DNA from: JAWKIW01 sp046331175
GTDB taxonomy: Bacteria > Actinomycetota > Acidimicrobiia > Acidimicrobiales > Acidimicrobilacustridaceae
Direction of reading: 5' to 3'
Assembly: GCA_046331175.1 (NCBI GenBank)
Contig: JAXLRI010000007.1
Coordinates: forward strand, 124,001 to 188,000
DNA: 64,000 nt
The notes beneath the pieces were generated by a model that saw only the letters and a list, made by a program, of their open reading frames with translations, did no database searches and was not told where the DNA came from. This document shows, piece by piece, positions 26,944 to 35,843 of the stretch (position 1 is the first letter of the stretch; every line of letters begins with the position of its first letter). Both the position numbers and the translations under genes were made by a program.

Positions 26944-28500
26944 ATGGACCTGCGCCACGGGGTGACGGTGGGCGACGTCGCCCGTGAGCACCGACGGAGC
27001 CGACCCCTCGTCACCGCCACCGTCGACGGCGACGGGCGCTGGACCTGGCCGGCCTTCGACGACCGCGTGAACCGGCTGGCGAACGCCCTGCTGGCCGACG
27101 GCGTCGGCCCCGGCGACCGGGTGCTCTGGGTCGGGCAGAACTCGGCGCGCCTGCTCGAGCTGCTCGTGGCGGCGGCCAAGATCGGTGCCGCGTGCTGCCC
27201 GGTCAACTGGCGCCAGTCCGCCGCCGAGCTGGCCTTCGTCCTGGGCGACGTCGACGCCGCGGTCGTGGTGTGGCAGCAGGCCAGGATCGGCGAGGCGGTG
27301 GCCGAGGCCCGCGACGAGGCCGGCGACGGACGGGCCCGCTGGCTGTGCCTCGACCCGGCCGCCGACGACGACTCGGCCGCCGGCCCCCCACCCGGCTCGT
27401 ACGAGGCCTACCTGGCCGCGGACGAGGCCGACCCCGACGTGGCGGTCGACCCGGCGTCGCCGGTGCTGCTGCTGTACACCGCCGCCTTCACCGGCCGGCC
27501 CAGCGGCGCCCTCCTGTCGCACACGGCGCTGCTCACCGAGGGCCTCGTGGTGGCGATGCTGCAGGGCATCACCGAGGGCTACGTGTACCTGAACAGCGGG
27601 CCGCTGTTCCACGCCGCCACCCTCATGTCGACGATCGCCACCTTCGCGGTCGGCGGCACCAACGTGTTCACCCCCCGGGCCGACGCCGAGGTCCTGTGCC
27701 GGCTCGTCCACGACGAGCGCTGCAACGGCGCGTTCCTGATGCCGCCCACCATCGCCAAGATGGTCGAGGTCAACGCCGACCGCCGCTACGACCTGTCGAG
27801 CCTGCGGACCTTCGCCGGCTCGGCGGCGTGGAACGAGATGATCACGGTCGACACCAGCCCGGCGGCCCGGAACCCGGCCGGCTTCGGCCAGACCGAGGTC
27901 ATGGGCATGCTCATGGTCAACGCCGGCGGCGAACCGGTCGAGGGCAACGCCGGGCGACCCATCCCGCTGGCCCAGGTGCGCATCGTCGACCCCGACGGCG
28001 TCGAGGTCCCCACTGGCGAGACCGGCGAGATCGTGGCGCGGGGACCGACCGTGATGGTCGGCTACCACGACCGGCCCGAGCTGAGCGCCGAGCGGTCCGC
28101 CGGCGACTGGCACCACACCGGCGACCTCGGCCGCCGCGAGGCCGACGGGTCCATCACCTTCGTGGGGCCCAAGGGCCGGCTCATCAAGTCGGCGGCCGAG
28201 AACATCTACCCGATCGAGGTCGAGGCGTGCCTGCAGCAGCACCCGGCCGTGCGCGAGGCCGCGGTCATCGGCGTGCCCGACCGCACGTGGGGCCAGCGGG
28301 TGAAGGCCGTCGTGGTGCTCGACGACGGGGCCGAGGCCACCGCCGACGACCTGGTCGAGCACTGCCGCTCGCGGATCGCCGGCTACAAGAAGCCGAACGA
28401 GGTGGTCTTCGTCGACGAGCTGCCCCGCCAGGGCTGGCAGGTCGACCACGCCGCCCTCGACGAGCGCTTCGGCGGCGGCGGCTACCCCGGCGGCGGCTGA
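26944..28500 (+). CDS. Acyl-CoA synthetase-like protein with degenerate catalytic motifs
   Basis: A 518-residue ANL-superfamily protein. The fold is clear: WPAFDDRVNRLANAL, PVNWR, FGQTEVMGM, HHTGDLGRREADGSITFVGPK and SAAENIYPIEVE. Two catalytic sites are altered. The ATP P-loop, normally YTSGTTGxPKG, reads YTAAFTGRPSG (Lys replaced by Ser). The C-terminal motif that supplies the adenylation Lys reads PRQGWQVDHAAL with no Lys at the GK position. It may bind acyl groups or CoA without normal ligation, or use altered chemistry. The upstream palindrome places it in the shared regulon. An intact relative is at 38309-39820. Confidence 0.85.
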   Translation: MDLRHGVTVGDVAREHRRSRPLVTATVDGDGRWTWPAFDDRVNRLANALLADGVGPGDRVLWVGQNSARLLELLVAAAKIGAACCPVNWRQSAAELAFVLGDVDAAVVVWQQARIGEAVAEARDEAGDGRARWLCLDPAADDDSAAGPPPGSYEAYLAADEADPDVAVDPASPVLLLYTAAFTGRPSGALLSHTALLTEGLVVAMLQGITEGYVYLNSGPLFHAATLMSTIATFAVGGTNVFTPRADAEVLCRLVHDERCNGAFLMPPTIAKMVEVNADRRYDLSSLRTFAGSAAWNEMITVDTSPAARNPAGFGQTEVMGMLMVNAGGEPVEGNAGRPIPLAQVRIVDPDGVEVPTGETGEIVARGPTVMVGYHDRPELSAERSAGDWHHTGDLGRREADGSITFVGPKGRLIKSAAENIYPIEVEACLQQHPAVREAAVIGVPDRTWGQRVKAVVVLDDGAEATADDLVEHCRSRIAGYKKPNEVVFVDELPRQGWQVDHAALDERFGGGGYPGGG

Positions 28501-28503
28501 GCG

Positions 28504-28923
28504 CTAGGCGGTCGGCTGGTCGCCGAGGAAGACGATCTCGCGGCGGGCGAAGCGCCAGGTGCCGTCGTCGAGCACGAGGCGGTCGTGGTAGCGGCCGGCC
28601 GAGGTGATGGCGAAGCTGCCCATGGGGCCGCCCTCGGCCCCCGCCGCCCGGGCGATGAACACGTAGTCGGTCACGGCGGTGGCCGAGGCCCCGTCGTCGG
28701 CCACCGCGATCAGGGGGTTGGCGCAGAGGTGCTTGCCCCGGCGCTCGGGCGGCTGGGCGGCGGCCATGAAGGCCTCGATGGCGTCGCGGCCGCGGTGCAC
28801 CGACCCCATCACGGCGAGCTCGGCGTCGGCGGCGAACAGCAGGGCGAACGCGTCGAAGCGGCCGTCGTCGCAGGTGTGGCAGTAGCCGGCCAGCGTGCGG
28901 CGGATGGCCTCCTCGGCGCTCAC
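28504..28923 (-). CDS. SnoaL-like (NTF2-fold) protein
   Basis: A 139-residue NTF2-fold protein (EEAIRRTLAGYCHTCDDGRFDAFALLFA ... HRGRDAIEAFMAA ... AGRYHDRLVLDDGTWRFARREI), the pattern of SnoaL-like and scytalone-dehydratase-like proteins. GTG start at 28923 overlaps the stop of the PAS-GGDEF-EAL gene (GTGA), so it is co-translated with a signalling protein, an odd pairing. Catalysis is uncertain; many members bind small ligands or act as isomerases. Confidence 0.78.
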   Translation of the reverse strand: MSAEEAIRRTLAGYCHTCDDGRFDAFALLFAADAELAVMGSVHRGRDAIEAFMAAAQPPERRGKHLCANPLIAVADDGASATAVTDYVFIARAAGAEGGPMGSFAITSAGRYHDRLVLDDGTWRFARREIVFLGDQPTA

Positions 28924-31556
28924 CGGGCGCCCTCGGGGACGAGCCGGCCGCCGGCGGCGAGGGCGGCGTCGACGTCGTCGACCGGGGTCGGCCGGCTGAA
29001 CAGGAAGCCCTGGGCGGACGGGCACCCCAGCTCGACGAGGGCCCGCCGCTGGGCCTCGGTCTCGACGCCCTCGGCGACGACCTCGAGCTCGAGGGTCGCC
29101 GCCAGGTTCACCACCGTGGCCACGATCGTCGTCCCCGGTCCGCCGCGGTCGAGGTCGTCCACGAACGATCGGTCGATCTTCACCACGTCGATGGGCAGCC
29201 GGACGAGGTTGGTCAGCGACGAGTAGCCGGTGCCGAAGTCGTCGAGGGCGATGCTGGCGCCGAGCGCCTTGAGCTCGTCGAGCGTGCGCCCGGCCGCCTC
29301 GAGGTCGTCGAGCAGGACGGTCTCGGTGATCTCGAAGGTCAGGCCACCGGGGTCGGCGCCGGCCTCGTGCAGGGCGGTGGCGACCGAGTCGGCGAACCCG
29401 GGCAGCGCCAGCTGGCGGGCCGAGAGGTTGACGCTGACCTTGAGGTCGGGGTGGGGGCCGTGCCAGCGCGCCAGCTGGCGGCTGGCCTCGCCCACGATCC
29501 ACTCGCCGAGCGGGATGATGAGCCCGGAGTCCTCGGCCAGCGGGATGAACTCGCCGGGTGGGAGCAGGCCGAGGCGGGGGTGGTCCCACCGGACGAGGGC
29601 CTCGACCCCGGTGATGCGGCCGCTCTCGAGGTCGACCACCGGCTGGTAGTGGAGCTGGAACTCCTCGCGGTCGATGCCGTGGCGCAGGGCCACCTCGAGC
29701 TTGCGCCGGGCGTCGACCCAGGCCCGCATCTCCGAGTCGAACACCTCGTAGCGGGTGGCGCTGCCCTCCTTGGCCCGGTTCATCGCCACGTCGGCGTTGG
29801 ACACCAGCGACTCGGCGGTGCCCTCGCCGACCGGCGAGTAGGCGATGCCCACGCTGGCGGCCACGAAGGCGTCGTCGCCGGCGACGAAGAAGGGGTCGTT
29901 GACGACCTCGATGATGGCGGTGGCCACCTCGACGGCATCGGCGATGTCGTCGAGCTCCTCGATGTGGACCACGAACTGGTCGCCGGAGAACCGGCTGACG
30001 GTCGCCGAGCTGCCGACCACGGCCTCGATGCGGCGGGCCGCCTGGACGATGAGGTCGTCACCGGCGCGGTGGCCCAGCGCCTCGGTGACGAGCTTGACCC
30101 GGTCGATGTCGACGAACAGCACGGCGAGCGGCGAGCGGTGGCGGCGCGCCCGCAGCAGCGCCGAGTCGAGCTGGGCGATGAGCAGCGCCCGGTTGGGCAG
30201 ACCCGTGAGCGAGTCGTGGGTGGCGAGGTGCTCGAGCTCCTGCTCGAAGGCCTTGCGCTCGGAGATGTCGCGGATGACGGCGGTGAAGAGCCGGCCGTCG
30301 CTGGTGTCGACCTGGGCCAGGGCCAGCTCGAGCGGGACGATCTCGCCGTCGCGCCGGCGACCGTTGATCTCGGCCGGCGCCAGGGCGGCCAGGCCCTCGC
30401 CGCGCCCCGCCACGTAGGCCTGGAAGGCGCCGACCAGCTCGTCGCGCTGGACGATGTCGAGCAGGTCGGCGGCCTCGAGGACCCCGATGACCTCGTCGGA
30501 GTCGTAGCCGAAGATCCGCTCGGCGGCGGCGTTGAACTCGACGATCCGGCCGGCCTCGTCGCAGGTGACGATGCCCTCGGCCGCCGTCTCGACGATGGCC
30601 CGCAAGCGCTCCTCCCGCTCGCGCAGGGCGGCGTCGGCCACGACGACGTCGGTGATGTCGGCCGCCGACACCACGTAGCCCGCCACCGTGCCGAGCTCGT
30701 CGGCGACCGGGGCCGAGCGGAGGCGGATCCAACGCCAGGAGTCGTCGGGGCGCACGACCCGGTACTCGGCGACGAAGTCGGGGCGGTCGGCCTGACGGCG
30801 CAGCTCGGCGTGGATGGCCTCGCGGTCGTCGTCGTGCACGAAGTCGAGCCACGACCGACCGGCCAGGTCCTCGACGCCCCGACCGAGGATCTCGGTGGCC
30901 GCCGGGTTGACGTAGAGCGGCTGCATCTCGGCGTCGGTGATGATGATCCCGATCGGGGCGTACTCGGCCAGGATCTGGAACCGCTGCTCGCTGTCCCGGA
31001 GGGCCTCGACGGCGCTGTGGTGCATGCGGCGCTCGCGCTCGGCCTGCTCGATCGCCTCGACCTGCTCGGTCACGTCGAACGACACGGCGATGGCACCGTC
31101 GCCATCGGACAGCGGGGCGATCACGATGCGGGCCGCCCACCGGTCGCCCTCAGGGGAGGCCCCGCCCACGTCGAAGGTGGAGGCCCGCCCGGTCATGACC
31201 TGGTCGAAGGCCGCGCGGGCGTCCTCGCCGAACAGGTCGATCGACAGCCCGACCAGCTCGCCGTCGGCGACACCCATCCGACGCAGGGCGCCCCCGTACG
31301 AGCTGGTGAGCTCGCCCCGGCGGTCGAGCGAGAAGATCGAGATCGGCAGGTTGGCGACGATCGTGCGGAGGTTCGCGGCGAAGCGCGAGTCGTCGGTGGT
31401 GGCGGCGTGCACCGCGAGGTCGGTGAGGGCGATGGCCAGCGTGTCGTCGTCGGACAGGCTGGCCGCCCGCTGCTCGATGGTGGAGATGCGCAGCGAGGGC
31501 GCGACGGCATCGCCGACACCCACATCCCCCGGTTCCTCGCCGTGCTCCCCTCGCAC
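28920..31556 (-). CDS. PAS-PAS-PAS-GGDEF-EAL c-di-GMP signalling protein
   Basis: An 878-residue cytoplasmic multi-domain protein: an N-terminal helical part, PAS-like domains around 60-165, 190-310 and 315-435, a GGDEF domain about 440-605 and an EAL domain about 615-865. The cyclase motif reads SGDQF (near residue 525) and the half-site FVDIDRVKLVTEALGH lacks the usual Asn, so cyclase activity is doubtful. The EAL domain has EALVRW, NLSARQL, FEITET, LDDFGTGYSSL, KIDRSFV and AEGVET, all expected for phosphodiesterase activity. GTG start at 31556. Best reading: a sensory c-di-GMP phosphodiesterase with a regulatory GGDEF. Confidence 0.9.
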   Translation of the reverse strand: MRGEHGEEPGDVGVGDAVAPSLRISTIEQRAASLSDDDTLAIALTDLAVHAATTDDSRFAANLRTIVANLPISIFSLDRRGELTSSYGGALRRMGVADGELVGLSIDLFGEDARAAFDQVMTGRASTFDVGGASPEGDRWAARIVIAPLSDGDGAIAVSFDVTEQVEAIEQAERERRMHHSAVEALRDSEQRFQILAEYAPIGIIITDAEMQPLYVNPAATEILGRGVEDLAGRSWLDFVHDDDREAIHAELRRQADRPDFVAEYRVVRPDDSWRWIRLRSAPVADELGTVAGYVVSAADITDVVVADAALREREERLRAIVETAAEGIVTCDEAGRIVEFNAAAERIFGYDSDEVIGVLEAADLLDIVQRDELVGAFQAYVAGRGEGLAALAPAEINGRRRDGEIVPLELALAQVDTSDGRLFTAVIRDISERKAFEQELEHLATHDSLTGLPNRALLIAQLDSALLRARRHRSPLAVLFVDIDRVKLVTEALGHRAGDDLIVQAARRIEAVVGSSATVSRFSGDQFVVHIEELDDIADAVEVATAIIEVVNDPFFVAGDDAFVAASVGIAYSPVGEGTAESLVSNADVAMNRAKEGSATRYEVFDSEMRAWVDARRKLEVALRHGIDREEFQLHYQPVVDLESGRITGVEALVRWDHPRLGLLPPGEFIPLAEDSGLIIPLGEWIVGEASRQLARWHGPHPDLKVSVNLSARQLALPGFADSVATALHEAGADPGGLTFEITETVLLDDLEAAGRTLDELKALGASIALDDFGTGYSSLTNLVRLPIDVVKIDRSFVDDLDRGGPGTTIVATVVNLAATLELEVVAEGVETEAQRRALVELGCPSAQGFLFSRPTPVDDVDAALAAGGRLVPEGAR

Positions 31557-31610
31557 GATGGCGAGCGTAGCCGTGGGGGGCCTCGGCGTCCCCCGAGACG
31601 GCCGTCGGGC

Positions 31611-32408
31611 CTAGGGGGCGAACGAACCGTCGGCACCCCGGTGCCACCCGCCGGCGGCGGCGTTGCCCCCGTCGACGAGGACCGTGGTGCCGGTGACGAA
31701 GGCGGCAGCGTCGGACGCGAGGAACAGCACGGCGTGGGCCACGTCGGCCGCCCGGCCCGGGTACGGCAGCGGCGTGGTGACCGGGAGGTCGACGCCGATG
31801 CCCGGCGTGGGGATGACGTCGGGGGCGACGCAGGTGACTCGGATGCGCCGCTCGCCCAGCTCGAGGGCGAGGCTCTTGGTGAGGTTGGCCAGCGCCGCCT
31901 TCATGGCGGCGTAGACGGCGAAGCCGGGCGCCGCCCGGTGCGCCTCGATCGAGGTGACGCTGACGATCGCCCCCCCACCGCCACGCTCGCCCTCCGGCGG
32001 CGGCACGTGGGGGACGAAGGCCCGGATGCAGGTGGCGGCGCTGGTGAAGTTCTCGCGCACGAGCGCGTCCTCGCCCTTGGCCGACACGTCGAGGAACGGC
32101 GCCGCGAACCCGCCGCCGGCGTTGTTCACCAGCACGTGCAGCGACCCGAACCGGTCGGCGGCACCGTCGACGAAGGCCACCACGGCATCGGCGTCGCGGA
32201 CGTCGAGCACCCCGCGATGGACCTCGCTCCCCTGCGCCACCAGACGGTCGGCGACGGCGGCGAGGCCGTCGGCGTCGCGATCGCACAGGGCGAGGCGGGC
32301 GCCGGCGGCGGCGAGGAGCTCGGCCACGGCGGCGCCGATGCCCTGGGCGGCACCGGTGACCACCGCCGTGCGCCCGGCGAGGGAGAAGGCGGCGAGGGCA
32401 TCGGGCAC
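31611..32408 (-). CDS. Short-chain dehydrogenase/reductase
   Basis: A 265-residue classical SDR: TGAAQGIG cofactor loop, CDRD acidic position (NAD preference likely), NNAGGG, catalytic Ser in SVTSIEAH, YAAMK, and a late LVDGGN that is typical of 3-oxoacyl-ACP reductase-like members. GTG at 32408 has a TAGGCT box 6 bases upstream. Divergent from the SDR at 32499. Substrate unknown. Confidence 0.85.
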   Translation of the reverse strand: MPDALAAFSLAGRTAVVTGAAQGIGAAVAELLAAAGARLALCDRDADGLAAVADRLVAQGSEVHRGVLDVRDADAVVAFVDGAADRFGSLHVLVNNAGGGFAAPFLDVSAKGEDALVRENFTSAATCIRAFVPHVPPPEGERGGGGAIVSVTSIEAHRAAPGFAVYAAMKAALANLTKSLALELGERRIRVTCVAPDVIPTPGIGVDLPVTTPLPYPGRAADVAHAVLFLASDAAAFVTGTTVLVDGGNAAAGGWHRGADGSFAP

Positions 32409-32414
32409 GGCGGG

Positions 32415-32420
32415 AGCCTA
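32415..32420 (-). promoter_or_regulatory. -10 box TAGGCT of a leaderless promoter (leftward)
   Basis: Read leftward, TAGGCT ends 6 bases before the GTG at 32408, with no SD in between. Confidence 0.5.
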
Positions 32421-32498
32421 CGCTGCCGCCTCGGCGGCCGACCGGTCGCCGGCGCGGTGCGCGACGGCGCGCCGCGGACGCGGACAGGGGGACCACAG

Positions 32499-33296
32499 AT
32501 GGGCTTCGACCTGCAGGGCAAGCGGGTGCTCGTCACCGGCGCGTCGGCCGGCATCGGCGCCGCCCTCGCCACCGGGTTCGCCGAGCGCGGGGCCGTCGTC
32601 GGCATCTGCGCCCGGCGGGCCGACCGGCTGGCGTCGGTGCTCGACGCCTGCCGCGCCCACCAGCCCGATTCCCGCTCGTGGGTGGTCGACCTGGCCGACC
32701 TCGACGGCGTGGTGCCGTTCGCCGAGCGGGCGTGGGACGAGCTGGGCGGCATCGACGTGGTCGTCAACAACGCCGGCGTGCCCAAGCGCCGCCGGGTCGA
32801 TGCCCTGTCCACCGCCGAGCTCGACGCCGTCATGGCCATCAACTACCTGTCGCCGGCCCGGCTGATCATGGCGGTCCTGCCCCGTATGCTCGAGCGGGGC
32901 TCGGGCCGCATCGTGTGCGTCTCGTCGGTGGCCGCTCGCCTCAGCCCGCCCGGCGAGGCCGCCTACTCGGCGTCGAAGGCCGCGGTCACCGCCTTCTGCG
33001 AGTCGCTCGCCGCCGAGGTGTGGTCGACGGGCGTGAAGGTGCACGTGGTCAACCCCGGCGTCGTCGACACCGAGCTGTTCGACCTGCCCGACAACGACCC
33101 GCTCCTCGCCGACGACATCGAGCGGCTACCGCCGTCGGCCGTCGTCGAGGCGGTGGTCGACCAGCTCGACACCGGCGCCTTCGAGGCGTGGGTGCCGGGG
33201 TGGTTCGGCGAGGTGTTCGAGGGCAAGGCCACCAACCCCGAGGGCTACCTTTCGGGCGCCGCCGCCTTCTACGCCGAGCGCTACGGCGACGGCTGA
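32499..33296 (+). CDS. Short-chain dehydrogenase/reductase
   Basis: A 265-residue SDR: TGASAGIG, CARRADRL (Arg-rich, hence NADP likely), NNAGVPKRRRV, Ser in VSSVAARL, YSASK. It is a close paralogue of the SDR at 35046-35843, sharing ARRADRL, AWDELGGIDV and PKRRRV at the same places and the same length. AGGGGG precedes the ATG. The C-terminal WVPGWFGEVFEGKATN differs from the paralogue. Possibly a steroid or long-chain hydroxyacyl dehydrogenase; not proven. Confidence 0.85.
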   Translation: MGFDLQGKRVLVTGASAGIGAALATGFAERGAVVGICARRADRLASVLDACRAHQPDSRSWVVDLADLDGVVPFAERAWDELGGIDVVVNNAGVPKRRRVDALSTAELDAVMAINYLSPARLIMAVLPRMLERGSGRIVCVSSVAARLSPPGEAAYSASKAAVTAFCESLAAEVWSTGVKVHVVNPGVVDTELFDLPDNDPLLADDIERLPPSAVVEAVVDQLDTGAFEAWVPGWFGEVFEGKATNPEGYLSGAAAFYAERYGDG

Positions 33297-33326
33297 CCGA
33301 CTCGCGACCAGTCCACCGTCGCCGGC

Positions 33327-33839
33327 TCAGGCCTTGGGCGCCAGCTGCGCGAGCATGGCGGCCATCTGCTGGTGCACGGCGTTGACGGCCTGCAGCGGCC
33401 GGATCATCACCCGGAACTCGACGATCTTGCCGTCGTCGTCGCAGCGGATGATGTCGACGCCGTTGACGTACTTGCCGGCCACGGTGGTCTCGAACTCGAG
33501 CACCGCGGTGTCGCCCTGCAGCACCTTCTTCGTGTAGCGGAAGGCGCCCTCCGGGCGCTCGTCGAGGGCGCCGGGATCACGGTCGGCGGCGCCGTCGCCG
33601 AGCGCACCGCCATCGCCGCCCTGGCCATCGTCGCCCGGCAGGGCCTGCGACGCCGCCTGCAGGTAGAGCTTGGTGACGGCCTTGCCCTCCTGGGGCGTGA
33701 ACACGACGGGCGAGAAGAACACGACGTCGTCGTGCAGCAGCTCGTCGAGGCCGCCGGGCAGCCGGCCGCGCAGGAACTCGTGCCAGCGCTCGATCACGCC
33801 GAAGATCGGCTCGTCGGTGGGGGCAGCGGCGTCGGTCAT
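33327..33839 (-). CDS. SnoaL-like (NTF2-fold) protein
   Basis: A 170-residue protein with NTF2-fold features (IERWHEFLRGRLPGGLDELLHDDVVFFSPVVF, then KYVNGVDIIRCDDDGKIVEFRVMIRP). The middle carries a Gly/Asp-rich insert around residues 68-95 not seen in smaller members. Its start is chosen because TACGGT ends 6 bases upstream. Divergent from the lipoate-ligase-like operon with palindrome copy 5 between them. Confidence 0.75.
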   Translation of the reverse strand: MTDAAAPTDEPIFGVIERWHEFLRGRLPGGLDELLHDDVVFFSPVVFTPQEGKAVTKLYLQAASQALPGDDGQGGDGGALGDGAADRDPGALDERPEGAFRYTKKVLQGDTAVLEFETTVAGKYVNGVDIIRCDDDGKIVEFRVMIRPLQAVNAVHQQMAAMLAQLAPKA

Positions 33840-33845
33840 CCGCCG

Positions 33846-33851
33846 ACCGTA
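33846..33851 (-). promoter_or_regulatory. -10 box TACGGT of a leaderless promoter (leftward)
   Basis: Read leftward, TACGGT ends 6 bases before the ATG at 33839. The palindrome at 33875-33890 lies 23 bases behind it, over the -35 region. Confidence 0.5.
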
Positions 33852-33874
33852 CCAACGGGGCCGCAGCCCGAAAC

Positions 33875-33890
33875 CTGACACGAGCGTCAG
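33875..33890. promoter_or_regulatory. Operator-like palindrome, copy 5
   Basis: CTGACACGAGCGTCAG, the exact reverse complement of copies 1 and 4, between the SnoaL-like gene and the lipoate-ligase-like operon. It ends 17 bases before the ATG at 33908. Confidence 0.75.
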
Positions 33891-33893
33891 TGC

Positions 33894-33899
33894 TACGGT
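33894..33899 (+). promoter_or_regulatory. -10 box TACGGT of a leaderless promoter
   Basis: TACGGT begins 4 bases after palindrome copy 5 and ends 8 bases before the ATG at 33908. A repressor on the palindrome would sit between -35 and -10. Confidence 0.5.
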
Positions 33900-33907
33900 C
33901 CGGCCCC

Positions 33908-35032
33908 ATGGGGGACTCCTGGCGCTACCTCGACCTCGGCCGGCAGGGACCGTTCGAGAACGCGGCGACCATGCCCGTGCTCGTGCGCAGCGTGGCCCAG
34001 GGCGGTGAGCCGATCGTGCAGACGTCGGTGTGGGGGGCCACCCACCTCAACGTCGGCTGGTTCGACGACGTCGACGCCACCCTCGACCTGGCCCGCTGCG
34101 ACGAGCTGGGCGTCCAGGTCATCCGCCGCCAGATGTTCGGCGGAGGCACCGCCTTCTACGGCGCCGAGTGCGCGGCCATGTGGGGCTTCCTCATCCCCCA
34201 CGACGACCCCAACGACCTCGACGCGCTGATCGCCCGCTTCCAGCCGGTCCTGCTCGACGCCCTCGACCGGCTCGGCTGTGGCGAGGTGGTGTTCGAGGGC
34301 TCCAGCGACCTGCGCTGGAAGGGCCGCAAGCTCGGGGCGCTGACGGCCCAGGACATCATGGTGTGCAACTCGGTGGGCGGGTTCGTGAACCTGGCCAAGC
34401 CCGACATCGACCTGTACCTGCAGGTCGTGCGCATCCCCGACGACAAGTTCAAGGACAAGGCCGTCAAGGACATGCGCGAGTACGTGTGCACCCTCGAGGA
34501 GGTGTCGGGCCACCCCGTCACCTACGAGGACCTGCGCGACGCGCTGGTGGCCGCGCTGCGCGACGGCGGGGTGCCGCTCGTGGACAGCGAGCTCAGCGAG
34601 GGCGAGCAGTACGGGTTGTCGAAGGTGTCGGCCAAGGTCGGCGGCGACGAGGTCGTGCGCCGGGTGTCCTCGGACCGGTTCCGGGCCGCGGCCCCCGCCG
34701 GCAGCCGGGTCGGCTTCGGCAACCACAAGGGCCGCAAGCTGTGCCGGGCCGGCGTGGCCGTGGACGAGTCGGGCACCGTGGTGGCGGCGATGATGGCCGG
34801 CGACATGCACGTGGGCCCGCCCGACGTGCTCGACCGCGTGGCCGAGGCCCTGGTCGGCGCCGACGGCGGCGACGAGGCCGACCTCCGGGCGCGCATCTCG
34901 TCGGTCTTCGACGGCGACGACGTGCACCAGGCCGACGCCACGCTCGGGGTGACCACCGACGACCTGCTGACCGCGGTCGCCAAGGCCGTGGCCGAGGCCA
35001 CCACCGCCGTGCCGGCCGGCGCCGGCGGCTGA
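33908..35032 (+). CDS. Lipoate-protein ligase A-like protein
   Basis: A 374-residue protein. Residues 20-260 match the BPL/LplA catalytic fold: RRQMFGGGTAFYG near 73-85 corresponds to RRxSGGGAV, and GRKLGALTAQ contains the Lys expected to contact the acyl-adenylate. Residues 270-374 match the LplA accessory domain (FGNHKGRKLCRAGVAV ... AAMMAGDMHVGPPDVL). It should attach lipoate or a similar acyl group to a carrier Lys, but the first Gly-rich motif is unusual and octanoyl transfer or another role is possible. It heads an operon with an SDR and a zinc dehydrogenase behind the shared palindrome. Confidence 0.75.
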   Translation: MGDSWRYLDLGRQGPFENAATMPVLVRSVAQGGEPIVQTSVWGATHLNVGWFDDVDATLDLARCDELGVQVIRRQMFGGGTAFYGAECAAMWGFLIPHDDPNDLDALIARFQPVLLDALDRLGCGEVVFEGSSDLRWKGRKLGALTAQDIMVCNSVGGFVNLAKPDIDLYLQVVRIPDDKFKDKAVKDMREYVCTLEEVSGHPVTYEDLRDALVAALRDGGVPLVDSELSEGEQYGLSKVSAKVGGDEVVRRVSSDRFRAAAPAGSRVGFGNHKGRKLCRAGVAVDESGTVVAAMMAGDMHVGPPDVLDRVAEALVGADGGDEADLRARISSVFDGDDVHQADATLGVTTDDLLTAVAKAVAEATTAVPAGAGG

Positions 35033-35045
35033 CCCGGGGCCGGTC

Positions 35046-35843
35046 GTGGGCATCGACCTCGACGGAGCCCGCGTCCTGCTCACCGGCGCGTCCTCGGGCA
35101 TCGGCGCCGCCCTCGCCCCACAGCTCGCGGCGCGGGGCGCGACCGTCGGCTTGGTCGCCCGTCGCGCCGACCGCCTGGAGGCGGTGCTGGCCACGTGTCG
35201 CGAACACGCGCCCGACTCCCGCTCGTGGGCCTGCGACCTCGGCGACCTCGAGGCCGCGGTCGCCCTCGTCGGTCGGGCGTGGGACGAGCTCGGCGGCATC
35301 GACGTGCTCGTCAACAACGCCGCCATCCCGAAGCGCCGCCGCGTCACCGACCTCTCCCCCGCCGAGCTCGACCACGTCATGCGGGTCGACTTCACGTCCC
35401 CGGCCCGCATGACGATGGCCCTGCTGCCCCGACTGCTCGAGCGCGGCCACGGCATGGTGGTCAACGTGTCGAGCCTCGGCGGGCGCCTCGGCATCGTCCA
35501 CGAGAGCGCCTACTGCGCCGCCAAGTTCGCCCTCTGCGGCTTCACCGAGTCGCTGGCGCTGGACCTGTGGGACACCGGCGTGCAGGTGCGCCTCGTGATC
35601 CCCGGCCCGGTCGACACCGAGATCTGGGACCAGCCCGGCAACGAGGCGCCCCGCTACGACGGTCCGCTCGAGCCGCCGAGCGAGGTCGCCGCCGGCATCG
35701 TCGCCGCCATCGAGGGCGACGGCTTCGAGCACTACCTGCCCGACCTCAAGGGCATCGCCGAGTTCAAGACCGCCGACATCGACACGTTCCTCGAGGGGGC
35801 CGCCGCCATGGGCCGCGACGAACCAGCGGGAGGCACCACGTGA
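35046..35843 (+). CDS. Short-chain dehydrogenase/reductase
   Basis: A 265-residue SDR with TGASSGIG, VARRADRL, NNAAIPKRRRV, Ser in NVSSLGG and YCAAK. Paralogue of the SDR at 32499-33296. GTG start 13 bases after the lipoate-ligase-like stop, and its own stop overlaps the GTG of the zinc dehydrogenase, so the three genes form one operon. Likely NADP-dependent oxidation or reduction of a hydroxy/keto lipid; inference. Confidence 0.86.
   Translation: MGIDLDGARVLLTGASSGIGAALAPQLAARGATVGLVARRADRLEAVLATCREHAPDSRSWACDLGDLEAAVALVGRAWDELGGIDVLVNNAAIPKRRRVTDLSPAELDHVMRVDFTSPARMTMALLPRLLERGHGMVVNVSSLGGRLGIVHESAYCAAKFALCGFTESLALDLWDTGVQVRLVIPGPVDTEIWDQPGNEAPRYDGPLEPPSEVAAGIVAAIEGDGFEHYLPDLKGIAEFKTADIDTFLEGAAAMGRDEPAGGTT

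Noticed and set aside
29367..33296. A very long (1309-codon) rightward open frame opposite the PAS-GGDEF-EAL gene
   Set aside because: The leftward frame encodes recognisable PAS, GGDEF and EAL motifs; the rightward frame is a by-product of high GC at third codon positions. Only its end (from 32499) is a real SDR.
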